Source of the DNA: Chloroflexota bacterium
Lineage (GTDB): Bacteria > Chloroflexota > Anaerolineae > Anaerolineales > Villigracilaceae
Direction of reading: 5' to 3'
Assembly: GCA_013112685.1 (NCBI GenBank)
Contig: JABFGC010000002.1
Location: forward strand, 3,036,836 to 3,100,835
DNA: 64,000 nucleotides
Numbering within the stretch: position 1 is the stretch's first letter; the number at the start of each line of letters is the position of its first letter. A program made the translations under genes and the position numbers. Positions 8,368-17,429 of this stretch are shown here, in pieces. Under the pieces are notes generated by a model. That model worked only from the letters and a program-made list of their open reading frames with translations, was not told the DNA's origin and made no database searches.

Positions 8368-8799
8368 GCACAGCTCAATAAATTGTTGGACCTTTATCTA
8401 TCAGGCGGCTTTGAACGCGAGATACTGACTGAGAGACGCACTAGGCTCGAGGAGACTATGGAGAAACTGAGGAATGATCACACTGAGGTCTCATCATATC
8501 TTGAGCAAGTGGTATTGTCCAATGAGCAAGTGGAAAACATAAAAGATTATTGCGAATCGATCAAATATGTTTTAGATAATGCTACATTTGAACAAAAACG
8601 GCGTGTGCTGGAGATGCTAGATGTTCGTGGTACACTAGCAATAGAAGAAGATGAAAGGGTCATTTACGTCAAATGTCTAGAAACCCCACAGCAACGGCTG
8701 TCGCTTGCGCCAACATCGCCTTCATCAAATTTACATTGGCAAAACTCGATTGAACTAACCGCAAGGTTCATTGTGGCGGAAAATTGGCATTTGGAATAG

Positions 8800-9116
8800 T
8801 CAACTCAATTCTAGCTAAGTTTCCAAAGCCGCCAGACACGCCGGAATCCCAGCCGCTCACAACAGCAAGCCCCCGTTACCCATAATGTGGCTTATCCTGC
8901 GCAGATTAGCACATCGTTTCCAGATGATGGGCATCCTGAGCCGGGCGTTGCCCTCCACTTTTCCTGATTGTTCCAATCCTGCCACGGCGAGAATTCGTCT
9001 ATCCCATCCGGATAATAGAGTGGCACATCGTCCTGCCTTGCCCCACACTTCTCTCATGGAGCCAGCATGGCAGGTATTGACAAGCGTTGCCAGAGCCTCT
9101 AGTCCATGCTGATTGC
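8800..9116. other. Intergenic, no supported gene
   Basis: This is GC-moderate sequence between the recombinase remnant and the AbiE promoter. One 91-codon minus-strand frame (8857-9132) is open but has no ribosome-binding site and no recognisable domain. I see no RNA gene or palindrome of note. Confidence 0.4.
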
Positions 9117-9145
9117 TTGACTTCACAAGCAAAATACCGTATTAT
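9117..9145 (+). promoter_or_regulatory. Sigma-70-type promoter of the AbiE operon
   Basis: TTGACT, a 17-bp spacer and TATTAT are near consensus. The start codon of the antitoxin gene lies 42 bp downstream of the -10 box, and a palindrome sits between. Confidence 0.75.
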
Positions 9146-9154
9146 GTGAACTGT

Positions 9155-9175
9155 AAATTAGTATTAAGCTAATTT
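9155..9175. promoter_or_regulatory. Candidate AbiEi operator
   Basis: AAATTAG and CTAATTT form an inverted repeat with a 7-nt spacer, lying between the -10 box and the antitoxin start. AbiEi antitoxins are known to repress their own operon through inverted repeats at this position. Confidence 0.55.
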
Positions 9176-9186
9176 CCAGGCGAAAA

Positions 9187-9783
9187 ATGCAAAAAAGCCA
9201 GTATTTGGAAACCATTCTACGATCCTCGAAGACCGTCTTCACCTTGGAAGACATAGCCTTATTGTGGCAAGAACCCGGTACGCAAGCTGTCCGGGTCCGG
9301 CTCAGCTATTATGTTCGGCGCGGAAAACTGTATCGCATCCGAAAGGGACTCTACGCCAAAGATAAGAATTACAGCAAATTGGAGGTTGCCACCCGGATAT
9401 TTACCCCTTCCTACGTAAGTTTTGAGACCATCCTTGCCCGGGAAGGTCTGATCTTCCAATTCCATACCCAGATCAGTGTCGCTTCTTATTTGACACGCGA
9501 TATCGAGGTGGATGGACAGATCTACTCATTCAGGAAGATCAAAATGCCTATCCTCACCCATCCCATGGGTGTCGAAAATAAGAATGAGACCTCCTTTGCA
9601 ACCAGGGAACGCGCATGGTTGGATACCCTCTATCTCCGAGGCGAGTATCAAATTGACAATCCCAACGGTTTGGACTGGAACAGGATATTCGACATGCTTC
9701 CGATCTACCATAACCAAAGGATGGCAAGTCGAGTACGCAAACTTTATAAGCAACTAAACCGTTCAAAGGAGGGATCGCCATGA
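9187..9783 (+). CDS. abiEi: AbiEi-type antitoxin (type IV toxin-antitoxin)
   Basis: A 198-aa protein. The N-terminal winged helix (TLEDIALLWQEPGTQAVRVRLSYYVRRGKLYRIRKGLYA, residues about 19-60) matches AbiEi antitoxins, which bind the operon promoter. The C-terminal domain acts on the target of the toxin rather than on the toxin itself. The stop overlaps the start of the toxin gene by ATGA, giving translational coupling. AbiE systems give phage resistance by abortive infection and stabilise mobile elements. The pair lies between two serine-recombinase tails, as cargo of an integrative element. Confidence 0.85.
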   Translation: MQKSQYLETILRSSKTVFTLEDIALLWQEPGTQAVRVRLSYYVRRGKLYRIRKGLYAKDKNYSKLEVATRIFTPSYVSFETILAREGLIFQFHTQISVASYLTRDIEVDGQIYSFRKIKMPILTHPMGVENKNETSFATRERAWLDTLYLRGEYQIDNPNGLDWNRIFDMLPIYHNQRMASRVRKLYKQLNRSKEGSP

Positions 9784-10469
9784 AACTCGATATCTCCACC
9801 CACAAGACCATCCTCTTCCAGATCCTCAAGGACATCTATTCGGACACGAGGATCGCGCCTTACATGGGTTTCAAGGGCGGCACTGCTGCCTTGATGTTCT
9901 ACGGCTTGGATCGCTTCTCCGTCGATCTCGACTTCGACTTGTTGGACGAGTCCAAAGAAGAGGTTGTATTCGAGCGGGTCACGAATATTGTCGAGAAGTA
10001 CGGAACGATCCGGGAAGCAAACAGGAAGCGATTTGGTCTCTTCTATGTGCTGTCTTACGAGGATACGGCCCGCCACATCAAGGTGGAAATCAACCGGCGG
10101 CAATTCGGTTCTCGCTACGAGATCAAGACCTATCTGGGTGTATCCATGCTCGTGATGGTTCCCGAGGATGTCTTCGCGCATAAATTGGTCGCCATGCACG
10201 AACGGATCGGCAAGACCAGTCGAGACATTTACGACGTTTGGTTTTTTCTTCAACAGCGGTTTCCGATCAATCACGAGATCGTGGAGGAACGGTCCAGGAT
10301 GTCCTTCGACACGTTCCTACAAACTTGTATCCTGCAATTGGAGAAGATGAGCAATCGCTACATCCTAGACGGGGTTGGGGAGTTTTTGACGTCCAGCCAG
10401 AAGGATTGGGCAAAAGCCAAATTACGCGAGGAGACAATTTCTTTGTTGAAATTGAGGTTGGGGAGTTAA
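9780..10469 (+). CDS. abiEii: AbiEii-type nucleotidyltransferase toxin
   Basis: A 229-aa protein with the AbiEii/MenT-type nucleotidyltransferase core: KGGTAALMFYGLDRFSVDLD (residues about 32-50) gives the GG(T) loop and the catalytic Asp pair, and KVEINRR follows. Then come VMVPEDVFAHKLVAMHERIGKTSRDIYDVWF, the conserved Lys/Asp region of the family, and a helical C-terminus. Toxins of this group transfer nucleotides to RNA targets such as tRNA acceptor ends. The gene appears full length with all core residues. It is the second gene of the operon. Confidence 0.88.
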   Translation: MKLDISTHKTILFQILKDIYSDTRIAPYMGFKGGTAALMFYGLDRFSVDLDFDLLDESKEEVVFERVTNIVEKYGTIREANRKRFGLFYVLSYEDTARHIKVEINRRQFGSRYEIKTYLGVSMLVMVPEDVFAHKLVAMHERIGKTSRDIYDVWFFLQQRFPINHEIVEERSRMSFDTFLQTCILQLEKMSNRYILDGVGEFLTSSQKDWAKAKLREETISLLKLRLGS

Positions 10470-10472
10470 TCG

Positions 10473-10605
10473 CTAAGTGGTTCCTGGGGAAGCAATTTCT
10501 TCCCAACCTAACTCGATGATTTCGCGTACGGCTGTTCCAGGATGGATACGATATTTGGCAAGAATTTCCGTCTGAGTAAGTTTAGTAAGAAGAAAGAAGT
10601 TAGCA
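10473..10605 (-). pseudogene. Remnant 3' end related to the 32326-32682 gene
   Basis: A minus-strand stretch reads TEILAKYRIHPGTAVREIIE followed by LGWEEIASPGTT and a stop. It resembles the C-terminus of the acidic protein encoded at 32326-32682 (EILVQYHIYPGIPIQEIIEL). No start or upstream part is found. It is probably a leftover of a related element. Confidence 0.35.
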
Positions 10606-10724
10606 AGTCAAACTGTCCACCTCTTTTGGTTTCAGAAATTGGTGCAATTTTTGTTGAAATGAAAGTTGGGAGTGGTATCATCACCTTATGACCACTGCTA
10701 CCGCCCGGGCATTTTCTAATATTG

Positions 10725-10820
10725 CCTTCATCAAGTAGTCACACTCAATACACTATTGAACTAACAGCAAGGTTTGTTTTAACGGCAAAATCGTCATTAT
10801 CTGGTACGCTTTCTGTCTAG
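10725..10820 (+). pseudogene. Second serine-recombinase C-terminal tail
   Basis: 31 codons read PSSSSHTQYTIELTARFVLT and end GTLSV before TAG. The remnant at 8799 ends with a matching stretch (PSSNLHWQNSIELTARFIV), and the intact recombinase has TPYMVTARLVLPNYG. So the AbiE pair is bracketed by two recombinase tails, which suggests stacked insertions of related elements. The next 290 bp to the IS3 element hold no gene I can support. Confidence 0.55.
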
Positions 10821-11119
10821 GCGACCTTGGGAAAACACACTATAAAAGAGTCAATGCGGGTAAATTGATGAAATTTAGTACAAGTTGCTCGTAAATAGAT
10901 AGAATTTGCGGGGTGTTCACTTGAAATTCCCCCCATAATAGACTGCTCAATCTGGCAACTACATCAACCCAAAAGGGCGGCTATAATGTCAACATGTTGT
11001 GGACAAAAAGCTATAAATTTTTTAGTTGATGTTAATCAGGGTCAAATAGGGTCAAAAATAAGTGGTTCTCTTGCCAAGTTCTTATAGCCTTGCGGAAAAC
11101 GTTTCGTTCCTGACCTGCT

Positions 11120-11956
11120 TTAGTTTTTGTGTCCAGTCGGAATGAGAGACTGAGCGGGTAGAAATTGGGTGTTGAACTGGGCGGCGAAATTTGCCGGGGT
11201 TTTATAACCCAACGCGCTGTGAGGACGCTGGGTATTATAGTGCAAGCGCCACTCTTCAATCACAACCTGGGCGTCTAGCAGGGAAGAGAACCATTCGCGT
11301 TGCAAACATTCGTCACGGAACTTGTCATGGAAACTTTCGATGAAGCCGTTTTTCCAAGGCTGTCCTGGTGGAATAAAAGCCGGACCAACGTTCTTTTCCG
11401 CCAGCCAGATTTGCACCGCCGCGGCAGTAAACTCACCGCCATTGTCGGAACGGAGAAAGACGGGTGAAATGCGCTTTTTCATGATTTCATCCAGAAAAGC
11501 GATGACGTCTTCAGCCAGAATGGAGGTGGCGGTCAAGATCCCCCAACATTCGCGGGTGAACTCATCCAAAACACTCAGGGTCTTGAAGGGTCGTCCATCT
11601 GCCAGGCGGTCAAAAAGAATATCGTATGTCCAGACCTGATGGGGGTACTCAGCTTGTTGCGGTCGCGGAGGGGTGGATTGATCCTTTTTGCGCGGTTTGC
11701 GTGTGCGGTGTGCTCCGATTTTGAAGTCGTAGCGCTTCCAAAGCCGCCAGCCACACCCAAAACCGATGCCGCTCTCAATCGCTACGCGACGGTAGCCATA
11801 CCGTGGATTGGCTCGGGCAGCGGTACGCATTTTTTCCAGAAATTGGGCGTCCCGGGCAGGACGACGTAATTCATATCTGCCCACCGCACGGGAGATCCCG
11901 GTATATCGACAGGCAACCCGCTGGGATAGTCCTTTGGCTTCTACATGCTCGATCAT
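11120..11956 (-). CDS. IS3-family transposase OrfB (DDE integrase core)
   Basis: Catalytic residues are visible: the first Asp in VWTYDILFDRL, the second in FLRSDNGGEF, and Glu in NGFIESFHDKFRDE. An HTH_21-like segment precedes them. Upstream in the same frame the codons read SLTAEERHAMIEH back to an A8 run within the end of orfA. A -1 slip there would give the OrfAB fusion transposase, the normal IS3 arrangement. Confidence 0.9.
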   Translation of the reverse strand: MIEHVEAKGLSQRVACRYTGISRAVGRYELRRPARDAQFLEKMRTAARANPRYGYRRVAIESGIGFGCGWRLWKRYDFKIGAHRTRKPRKKDQSTPPRPQQAEYPHQVWTYDILFDRLADGRPFKTLSVLDEFTRECWGILTATSILAEDVIAFLDEIMKKRISPVFLRSDNGGEFTAAAVQIWLAEKNVGPAFIPPGQPWKNGFIESFHDKFRDECLQREWFSSLLDAQVVIEEWRLHYNTQRPHSALGYKTPANFAAQFNTQFLPAQSLIPTGHKN

Positions 11957-11976
11957 CGCATGCCGCTCCTCTGCCG

Positions 11977-12249
11977 TCAGGCTTTTTTTTCGAGAAACTC
12001 GCGGATGGCGTCGTTTGCCAGCATGGCTTCCGCCAACAGACGTTTCAGTTTCGCATTCTCAACCTCCAACGCCTTCAGCCGTTTGGCGTCTTCCACTTGC
12101 AAGCCGCCGTACTTGCGCTGCCAGCGATAGTAGGTGGCTGGGCCGATTTGCTCTTCGCGGCAGAAGTCGTCCACGGCCTTGCCTTTCGCCAGTTCTTCCT
12201 CGGCTTTGCGCAAGAGTTTTACGATCTGTTCGGGCTTCCTTCGGTTCAT
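11977..12249 (-). CDS. IS3-family OrfA (HTH, leucine-zipper)
   Basis: A 90-aa protein. The helix-turn-helix (PEQIVKLLRKAEEELAKGKAVDDFCREE, then PATYYRWQRKYGGL) is followed by a coiled coil (LKALEVENAKLKRLLAEAML). It binds the IS ends and multimerises with OrfB. The A8 slippery run lies at its last codons (EKKA then stop). GGAG precedes ATG 12249. Confidence 0.9.
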   Translation of the reverse strand: MNRRKPEQIVKLLRKAEEELAKGKAVDDFCREEQIGPATYYRWQRKYGGLQVEDAKRLKALEVENAKLKRLLAEAMLANDAIREFLEKKA

Positions 12250-12534
12250 CAGAGTTTCGCTCCTTTTTGAGGTGCTCGACCCTCATTTTACTTCGTCACA
12301 TTTTCCAGAGCAGGTCATTCCCAAAATCAGATATTGCCACCCACAAAGATTTAGCGAGAAGACCACTAAGCTCATGAGGTTTGGGATAATATTGGTCTTC
12401 GCGTCCGCGTTTTCCGCACATTTGCCAACTAGAAGAAGAATTCTAAGTGACTCGTGTCAAGCCAAAAGAAAATGTTACCGAAGGGTGACCTAGCGCATCA
12501 GATTGAATCCAATTAAAATACAATACTTAAACAA

Positions 12535-13938
12535 ATGAACAATCACAAAAAGGTTGACAGACAGAATCCCGATAACTATTTTCAGTCCGAGACCCAATAT
12601 CCAACACGGGTGCGAACCAGCGAATTACAGTATCTCATGGCGCAGATTCGCCAAGGAGATTGTTGTTCATTAGTTGGGCCTAGCAATTCTGGCAAATCAA
12701 TGCTGTTAAGGTTGTTAAAAGAACTAGATGTGCGAAAGCTTGGAATTTCCAAGGGTTTTGGTTTTCCTCTGTTCGTCTTTGTTGATTGCTTGGAAACAAG
12801 TCAATCTGAGGCGTCTTTTTATGAACTATTGCTTCGATATATATTAGAAGAACTACGGAGAAAGAACTATATACTAGACGCTGTTAGGGTTCTTGAAGCA
12901 TACTACTCTGCATTATTGAAAAGCAAATCGAATATAGAAATTCGTTCGCTATTTTCAAAGAGCATTCGCGAGTTACTTGGACAAGTTGAATCGACCATGG
13001 TGATACTTATTTTTGATGAATTTGATCACCCTTTTCGGACATTATCGCCCTGGCCTTTTCGATTATTAAGAGCACTACGGGATCAGTTAGGAACTAGACT
13101 GTGTTTCATTACCTCAACTTCTCGAGAGCTGGACCGTATTCGGACAGATGAAACGACATATGAATTTCGTGAATTATTCCACCTACATACCCTTTTTCTT
13201 CATCCTCTCTTGGAAAAGGACTCGAGAATTCTGATTTCTCAATACGCAAAAAAGCACAATGATTTCCTGGCTCAGGAAATAATTGATTTAATCACCAATT
13301 TATCAGGCGGACATCCGGGTCTGATCGAGCGTGTTTATTCGATAGCCATCAATAGTAGTAGAATCATGTTGTCGTTGTCAAAACAATCAGTCGCAGATAA
13401 TTTTTCAAAAGAAGACTTAATCAAGGACGAGTGCCAAAGACTCTGGAATGATTTGGAAAAAGAGGAACGTGAAGGTCTCATTGCACTTGTCCAAAATCAG
13501 GAACTTGATGAGGTGTCCAGAATTGTTTTGTACAGGAAGGGTCTAACAAATCCGCAGTATCGTGGTGGGATAAGAATATTCAGCCCCCTTTTTGAAGCAT
13601 TTCTTCGAGAGCAACTTAACACAATGAAAAAAACAAAAAAAGAAGGCGTACAATGTAATTTTGACACAGGCCAAGTTTGGGTTGATGGTGAAGAAAAGTC
13701 ATTTGATTTGACTGAAAACCAACGTAAGTTTATTTTCCTTCTTTACAGAAAGGCAGGCTCAATTTGTACTTATAATGAGATAATCGAAGAGGTCTGGGGT
13801 GCTGAAGAGGGCGTTTCACCTGCGGCAATTTCTGAGTTAGTCAAACGGGTGCGTATAAAGTTGGAGAGTGACTGGAAGAACCCGAAATACATATTAGTCG
13901 CTCGGGGGGAAGGCTATCGCCTAAAGGTGCCGGAATAA
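12535..13938 (+). CDS. P-loop ATPase fused to a C-terminal winged helix
   Basis: A 467-aa protein. Walker A is GPSNSGKS (residues 48-55), Walker B is LIFDEFDHPF (about 157-166), and a sensor-like FITSTSRELD and a lid with LSGGHPGLIERVY follow. This is a STAND or ORC-like AAA arrangement. Residues about 372-467 form an OmpR/PhoB-type winged helix (FDLTENQRKFIFLLYRKAGS, AAISELVKRVRIKLE, ILVARGEGYRL). No receiver domain is present, so nucleotide state or a bound partner probably controls DNA binding. It is monocistronic, AT-rich and intact, and may regulate the ECF or ParA-fusion genes downstream. That link is inference. Confidence 0.7.
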   Translation: MNNHKKVDRQNPDNYFQSETQYPTRVRTSELQYLMAQIRQGDCCSLVGPSNSGKSMLLRLLKELDVRKLGISKGFGFPLFVFVDCLETSQSEASFYELLLRYILEELRRKNYILDAVRVLEAYYSALLKSKSNIEIRSLFSKSIRELLGQVESTMVILIFDEFDHPFRTLSPWPFRLLRALRDQLGTRLCFITSTSRELDRIRTDETTYEFRELFHLHTLFLHPLLEKDSRILISQYAKKHNDFLAQEIIDLITNLSGGHPGLIERVYSIAINSSRIMLSLSKQSVADNFSKEDLIKDECQRLWNDLEKEEREGLIALVQNQELDEVSRIVLYRKGLTNPQYRGGIRIFSPLFEAFLREQLNTMKKTKKEGVQCNFDTGQVWVDGEEKSFDLTENQRKFIFLLYRKAGSICTYNEIIEEVWGAEEGVSPAAISELVKRVRIKLESDWKNPKYILVARGEGYRLKVPE

Positions 13939-14167
13939 GTCTTCAGGTCTGATCAAGAATTACTTTTCGACGAAGGACTACCCACTCATATATAAAGACG
14001 TCTGACAAGTCAACACTGGATCTCACATCAAATTTTACGAAAATCAACAAGCTTCATTTGAATTTCGTTGGAATTACATTGGTGATTTGTTGAGACTTAA
14101 CCAGGGTTTAGTGGCATGATTGGTTGTGAGAATGAAGCCCATCTTCTCTTCAGCTAAGGAGCCCAAA

Positions 14168-14260
14168 ATGATCTCACTTTCTTTTCAGACCCTGATGATC
14201 CTTCTCCTAATCGCCATAATTTTTGGCATGGTATTTGCAATGTCGTTCCTCAGGCGATAG
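14168..14260 (+). CDS. 30-residue membrane peptide
   Basis: ATG 14168 with AAGGAG 6 bp upstream. The product is one transmembrane helix (FQTLMILLLIAIIFGMVFAM) with a C-terminal FLRR, giving a positive-inside end. The size and form suit a small membrane regulator or a type I toxin-like peptide. No antisense RNA or partner is evident. It stands alone between the ATPase-winged helix gene and the MITE. Confidence 0.45.
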   Translation: MISLSFQTLMILLLIAIIFGMVFAMSFLRR

Positions 14261-14613
14261 GGACAACGAAAGAGTGGAGAATAAGGTAAAATTTAACTTT
14301 TGGTGCCAGTTCCATACAGGGCGATTCGGAAGCGGTAAAAGCCCTAGTTATAGTGGTTGATTATCGCGATAGTGCGCATAACTATCAAAAATTAGCCCAA
14401 ACTAGCATTACAGCACAATGTCAGGTAGATTGAGCCGCTTTTATGACACTACCTGGATTATAGTAGAAAATCCCATTTGGATTATCACCCCGCGGCGTTA
14501 TTCAAGGATGCCCGAATCCTCCAAGGTGTTGCTGACTGGATACTTTATGGATCTTGATGGCTGGCTAATTGAAGCCGCACAAGGCTTAATGTGGTGCTAT
14601 AATGAAGCTAAAT
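14261..14613. other. Intergenic with a MITE-end-like motif
   Basis: No convincing gene. A 65-codon frame (14418-14615) lacks a ribosome-binding site and domain features. At about 14296-14312 the sequence ACTTTTGGTGCCAGTT resembles the terminal repeat of the neighbouring MITE (ACCTTTGGTGCTAGTT), so part of this gap may be an older copy end. Confidence 0.35.
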
Positions 14614-14827
14614 AACCTTTGGTGCTAGTTTTTACGAGGTTTTTCTCCCACTTAGCTTCCAAAGTCGGGGCAAATGCACCTTTGATGTCCCACTTTGAGA
14701 AAATTCGTTTCTGTGTCAAAGTAGGATCAATTGCAAAGTGGGAAGAGATCGCAAGAATAAGGCTCATTTTTGGTATCGAGCGGTAGATATACCAGAAATT
14801 CAACCACTTTAAACTAGCACCAAAGGT
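14614..14827. mobile_element. MITE-like element (214 bp)
   Basis: Terminal inverted repeats of at least 17 bp (ACCTTTGGTGCTAGTTT and its complement) are flanked by the 6-bp direct repeat TAAATA (14608-14613 and 14828-14833). The interior has a further inverted pair (TCCCACTTT and AAAGTGGGA) and no transposase. It is a non-autonomous transposon. The parent IS is not in the window, since none of the seven ISs share these ends. Confidence 0.7.
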
Positions 14828-15009
14828 TAAATAAGTGACCACCGTATAGGGTCTTTTTTGATTAAGGAGAATATCATGAAGTGGAAAATAGAGCAGCTTA
14901 TTGCTATGGGGGCACTTGGTGTCGTGGACTTGGTTTTGGTTCTCAGCGGGGCATCTATTAGTACTGCAACCGGGATCCCGCTCGCCGGTGGAGTAATAAA
15001 TAATATATT

Positions 15010-16253
15010 CAGTAGATCACGAAAGCGCAAAACAGGGTTGATGTTGAATGATCTCAGTCGTGCCCCACAAGCGTTCAATCGCACGACTGAGCAGGAATGC
15101 GACACGACGTAAAGAAAGCCAGAAGCGCTTGGATGATTCTAACGGTTTTTTGAGTGCCGAGGTCAAATTCTGGCGCAAGGCAATGTAGAGGTTGAACAAG
15201 ACGAAAGCCAAACCGACCAAAAGCAAGCGGATCACCGGATTACGAGTTGAAGTCCGCGCACGAACTGGTTCATTTGTCGATAACTCGACTCGATCCCAAA
15301 CCGTTGGCGATAGAGTTCAAAAACTTGGGCAGGCAAAATGCCTGAGGCTAATCCAGAGACGGCATAGGCAAACCACTTGCTCTTGTGTCGTCCATAGCGT
15401 CCCTTGGAATAACGCTGTACGACCACAGCCTGCACCGTGTACTTGCCATGTTTTGGGCTGTTGAAGGTATAGGTGGTTTTTCGGGACTTGCCCTGAAACA
15501 AAGTCCGCACTCCACCCGACTTGCCACGCACGGGAATAGGTGTCACGAAACTGGCCTTGTGCTGCTTTAGAACCTTGAAAACCGGTTTGGAACAGAAACC
15601 TTTGTCCAAAAATACTCGGCGAATGCGAAAATGGAGCGATTTCAGGCGTTTGAGCAGCCAACGGACGATATCGGCCATCTCTTCGCCGTATTCGATGAAG
15701 CGCAAGGCTACCACGTAGCGCCGATGATCCCGCACGATCGAAACCGTGGCGTAACCATGAAAATGGGTTGTCCCGGACTTGGGTGCGCTGCGCACAATCT
15801 CCTTTTTGTCTTCATGGGGCTGACCGTGATATGGGATCAAGGTCAGATCAATCGCCACGTTGAAATCGCGTTTGCATTTCCATACGCTTGGGTGGAGTTG
15901 TTGGCGAAAGATGCCATTCAATCTGCGTTGCAAACCGGCTCGGTCTGGCAAAGACTCAGCTAAGACTTCTCGCAGACGATTCCCCGAAGGCGCATCCTGC
16001 AACTCCTGACAAGCCGATTCAATGCTCAAGCGATGCACATTAGCGTATGCCAACACGTACAGGATATCTTCGGTTGTGATCCGTGTGTTCTGCAAATCAA
16101 GTGGCAAGTTCTTGTGAACTATCTCTATGAAGGCGTTTAGCACTTGCTCGGAATGAATTGTTCGGGTAATCTTAGTCATGGGCTTGGACATGGTTATGGG
16201 TTTCCTTGGTTGGAGCCAAGTTAACCACGTTCAAGCCTTTTCGTGAACTACTG
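15010..16253 (-). mobile_element. ISH3-like insertion sequence (1244 bp)
   Basis: Imperfect terminal repeats (CAGTAGATCACGAAA left, CAGTAGTTCACGAAA right) and a 5-bp direct repeat ATATT (15005-15009 and 16254-16258). It is inserted in the S-component gene. Confidence 0.8.
15017..16191 (-). CDS. ISH3-like DDE transposase, one frame break
   Basis: About 390 codons in two frames. The first (16191 to 15232) holds the Asp residues in VAIDLTLIPYHGQPH and RVFLDKGFC and the Glu in YRQRFGIESSYRQMNQ. One missing base near 15270 shifts to the frame reading RNPVIRLLLVGLAFVLFNLY, which ends at 15017. The break is a single-base indel after the last catalytic residue, so an error is plausible. Confidence 0.75.
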
Positions 16254-16364
16254 ATATTGGACAACAGCATAATAATTCTCTGTATACTTCTCATACCTCG
16301 ATTCGGCACGGGTGTCTTGTTTCGGTTTTATCTTGCGATTCTAAACCTGCCATTTGCCATCTTA

Positions 16365-17429
16365 TTGACGTTCATAAAAATAGGTTAATATAGGTGTCAT
16401 GACATGGCGACCAAAGAAACTAACCAGAGAACAGATGGCAGAAAGGCGAATGGAGGGCGTTCGCCTGCTTGAAAAAGGCAACCAGAGCCAGGCGGAAATT
16501 GCGCGTACTCTTGGCGTGAGTGAAGCCGCTGTCTGTGTTTGGGCAAAGAAGTTGCGTGAGCATGGCAAAGGCAGCTTGAAATTGAACAAAGCGAGCGGAC
16601 GTCCATCCGGTTTGAGCACGAAAGACAAAGCGACATTGCTCGCAAAGATGAAAGCGGGAGCCATTGCGGCAGGCTTTGAGACGGAACGCTGGACACAGGC
16701 GCGTGTGCAAAAAATGATAGCGAAAGAGTTTGGTGTACATTACCATCAGAATTACATCAGTCGTCTTCTGCACGATTTGGGTTGGAGCGTCCAGCAACCT
16801 GAAACGCGCGCCATGGAGCGAGACGAGGAATTGATTCGCGCCTGGCTCAGCAAAGATTGGAACAGGATAAAAAAAAGCGCAGCGGCTCGGCGCAGAAGTG
16901 ATTTTCGAAGATGAATTTGGAATTTCCTTCGCCGAAACGGTCAGTACGACCTGGGCGCCGCGCGGACAAACGCCGCACATGAAACGGATCGGAAAGTATC
17001 GGCGCGAGATTTCCACGATGGCAGGCTTGACCATCACAGGCAACATCTACAAGAAGCATTTTGAAGGTTCGATCAATTCCGAAAAGATGATTCAAGGATT
17101 GGAGCATTTTCGTCGTTGCATTGGAAAGCCGTTCATCCTCATTTGGGATCGTTCTCGCACTCACCGAAGTAAGTTGATGAAAGAATATCTTGCCATGCAT
17201 CCTGACATCCATGTTGAATTTCTGCCTGCGTATGCACCGGAAGTCAATCCAGAAGAATTCTGTCATGGAAATGTCAAGCGCTCCATCAAGAATGCTGTTT
17301 TCCAATCCAAACAGGAGATTCGCAAGAAATTGAACAAACGCTTTGCCGCTTTGCGAAAACGCCCAGACATCCTGCTCGGTTGCTTTCACCACGCAGGACT
17401 CAAACTTAACCAACTTTGGTAAACGTCAA
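16365..17429 (+). mobile_element. IS630-family insertion sequence A (1065 bp)
   Basis: Ends TTGACGTT(C/T)A are inverted repeats and the element is flanked by TA (16363-16364 and 17430-17431), the IS630/Tc1 target rule. It lies in the same S-component gene as the ISH3-like element, 106 bp further into the coding sequence. Confidence 0.85.
16399..17422 (+). CDS. IS630-family transposase (two frames, A8 slip site)
   Basis: The N-terminal frame (16399-16914) has a helix-turn-helix (SQAEIARTLGVSEAAVCVW) and a winged-helix segment. The second frame (16898-17422) carries the first Asp in VIFEDEFGISF, the second in ILIWDRSRTHRS and Glu in NPEEFCHGNVK. The frames join by a one-base shift at an A8 run near 16868-16876, a common place for transcriptional slippage or frameshifting in IS630 elements. 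Both halves are otherwise complete. Confidence 0.85.

Larger units (their letters stand above)
6910..8799 (+). pseudogene. Large serine recombinase, C-terminal remnant split by an IS
   Basis: The 6910-7135 part carries the segment after the zinc ribbon (AWVFTKE-like, MIIE, then a coiled coil ending IAENEAQL). The 8377-8799 part continues NKLLDLYLSGGFEREILTER and ends AENWHLE. Removing the IS and one 9-bp duplication joins the halves exactly. The sequence parallels the C-terminal third of the intact recombinase at 48668-50426 (DKLLDLYLDGNFPKEVLTER there). The catalytic and recombinase domains are absent, and stops interrupt the 5' end. It marks an older integrative element at this locus. Confidence 0.8.
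11111..12317 (-). mobile_element. IS3-family insertion sequence (1207 bp)
   Basis: The ends start TGACCTGCT on both sides (imperfect inverted repeats) and are flanked by the 4-bp direct repeat TTCC (11107-11110 and 12318-12321). It carries the two-frame orfA/orfB pair typical of IS3. Confidence 0.85.

Noticed and set aside
8857..9132. 91-codon minus-strand open frame between the recombinase remnant and AbiE
   Set aside because: No ribosome-binding site, no domain pattern, and it overlaps the AbiE promoter.
14418..14615. 65-codon plus-strand frame before the MITE
   Set aside because: No start signal and no protein-like pattern; its end overlaps the MITE terminal repeat.
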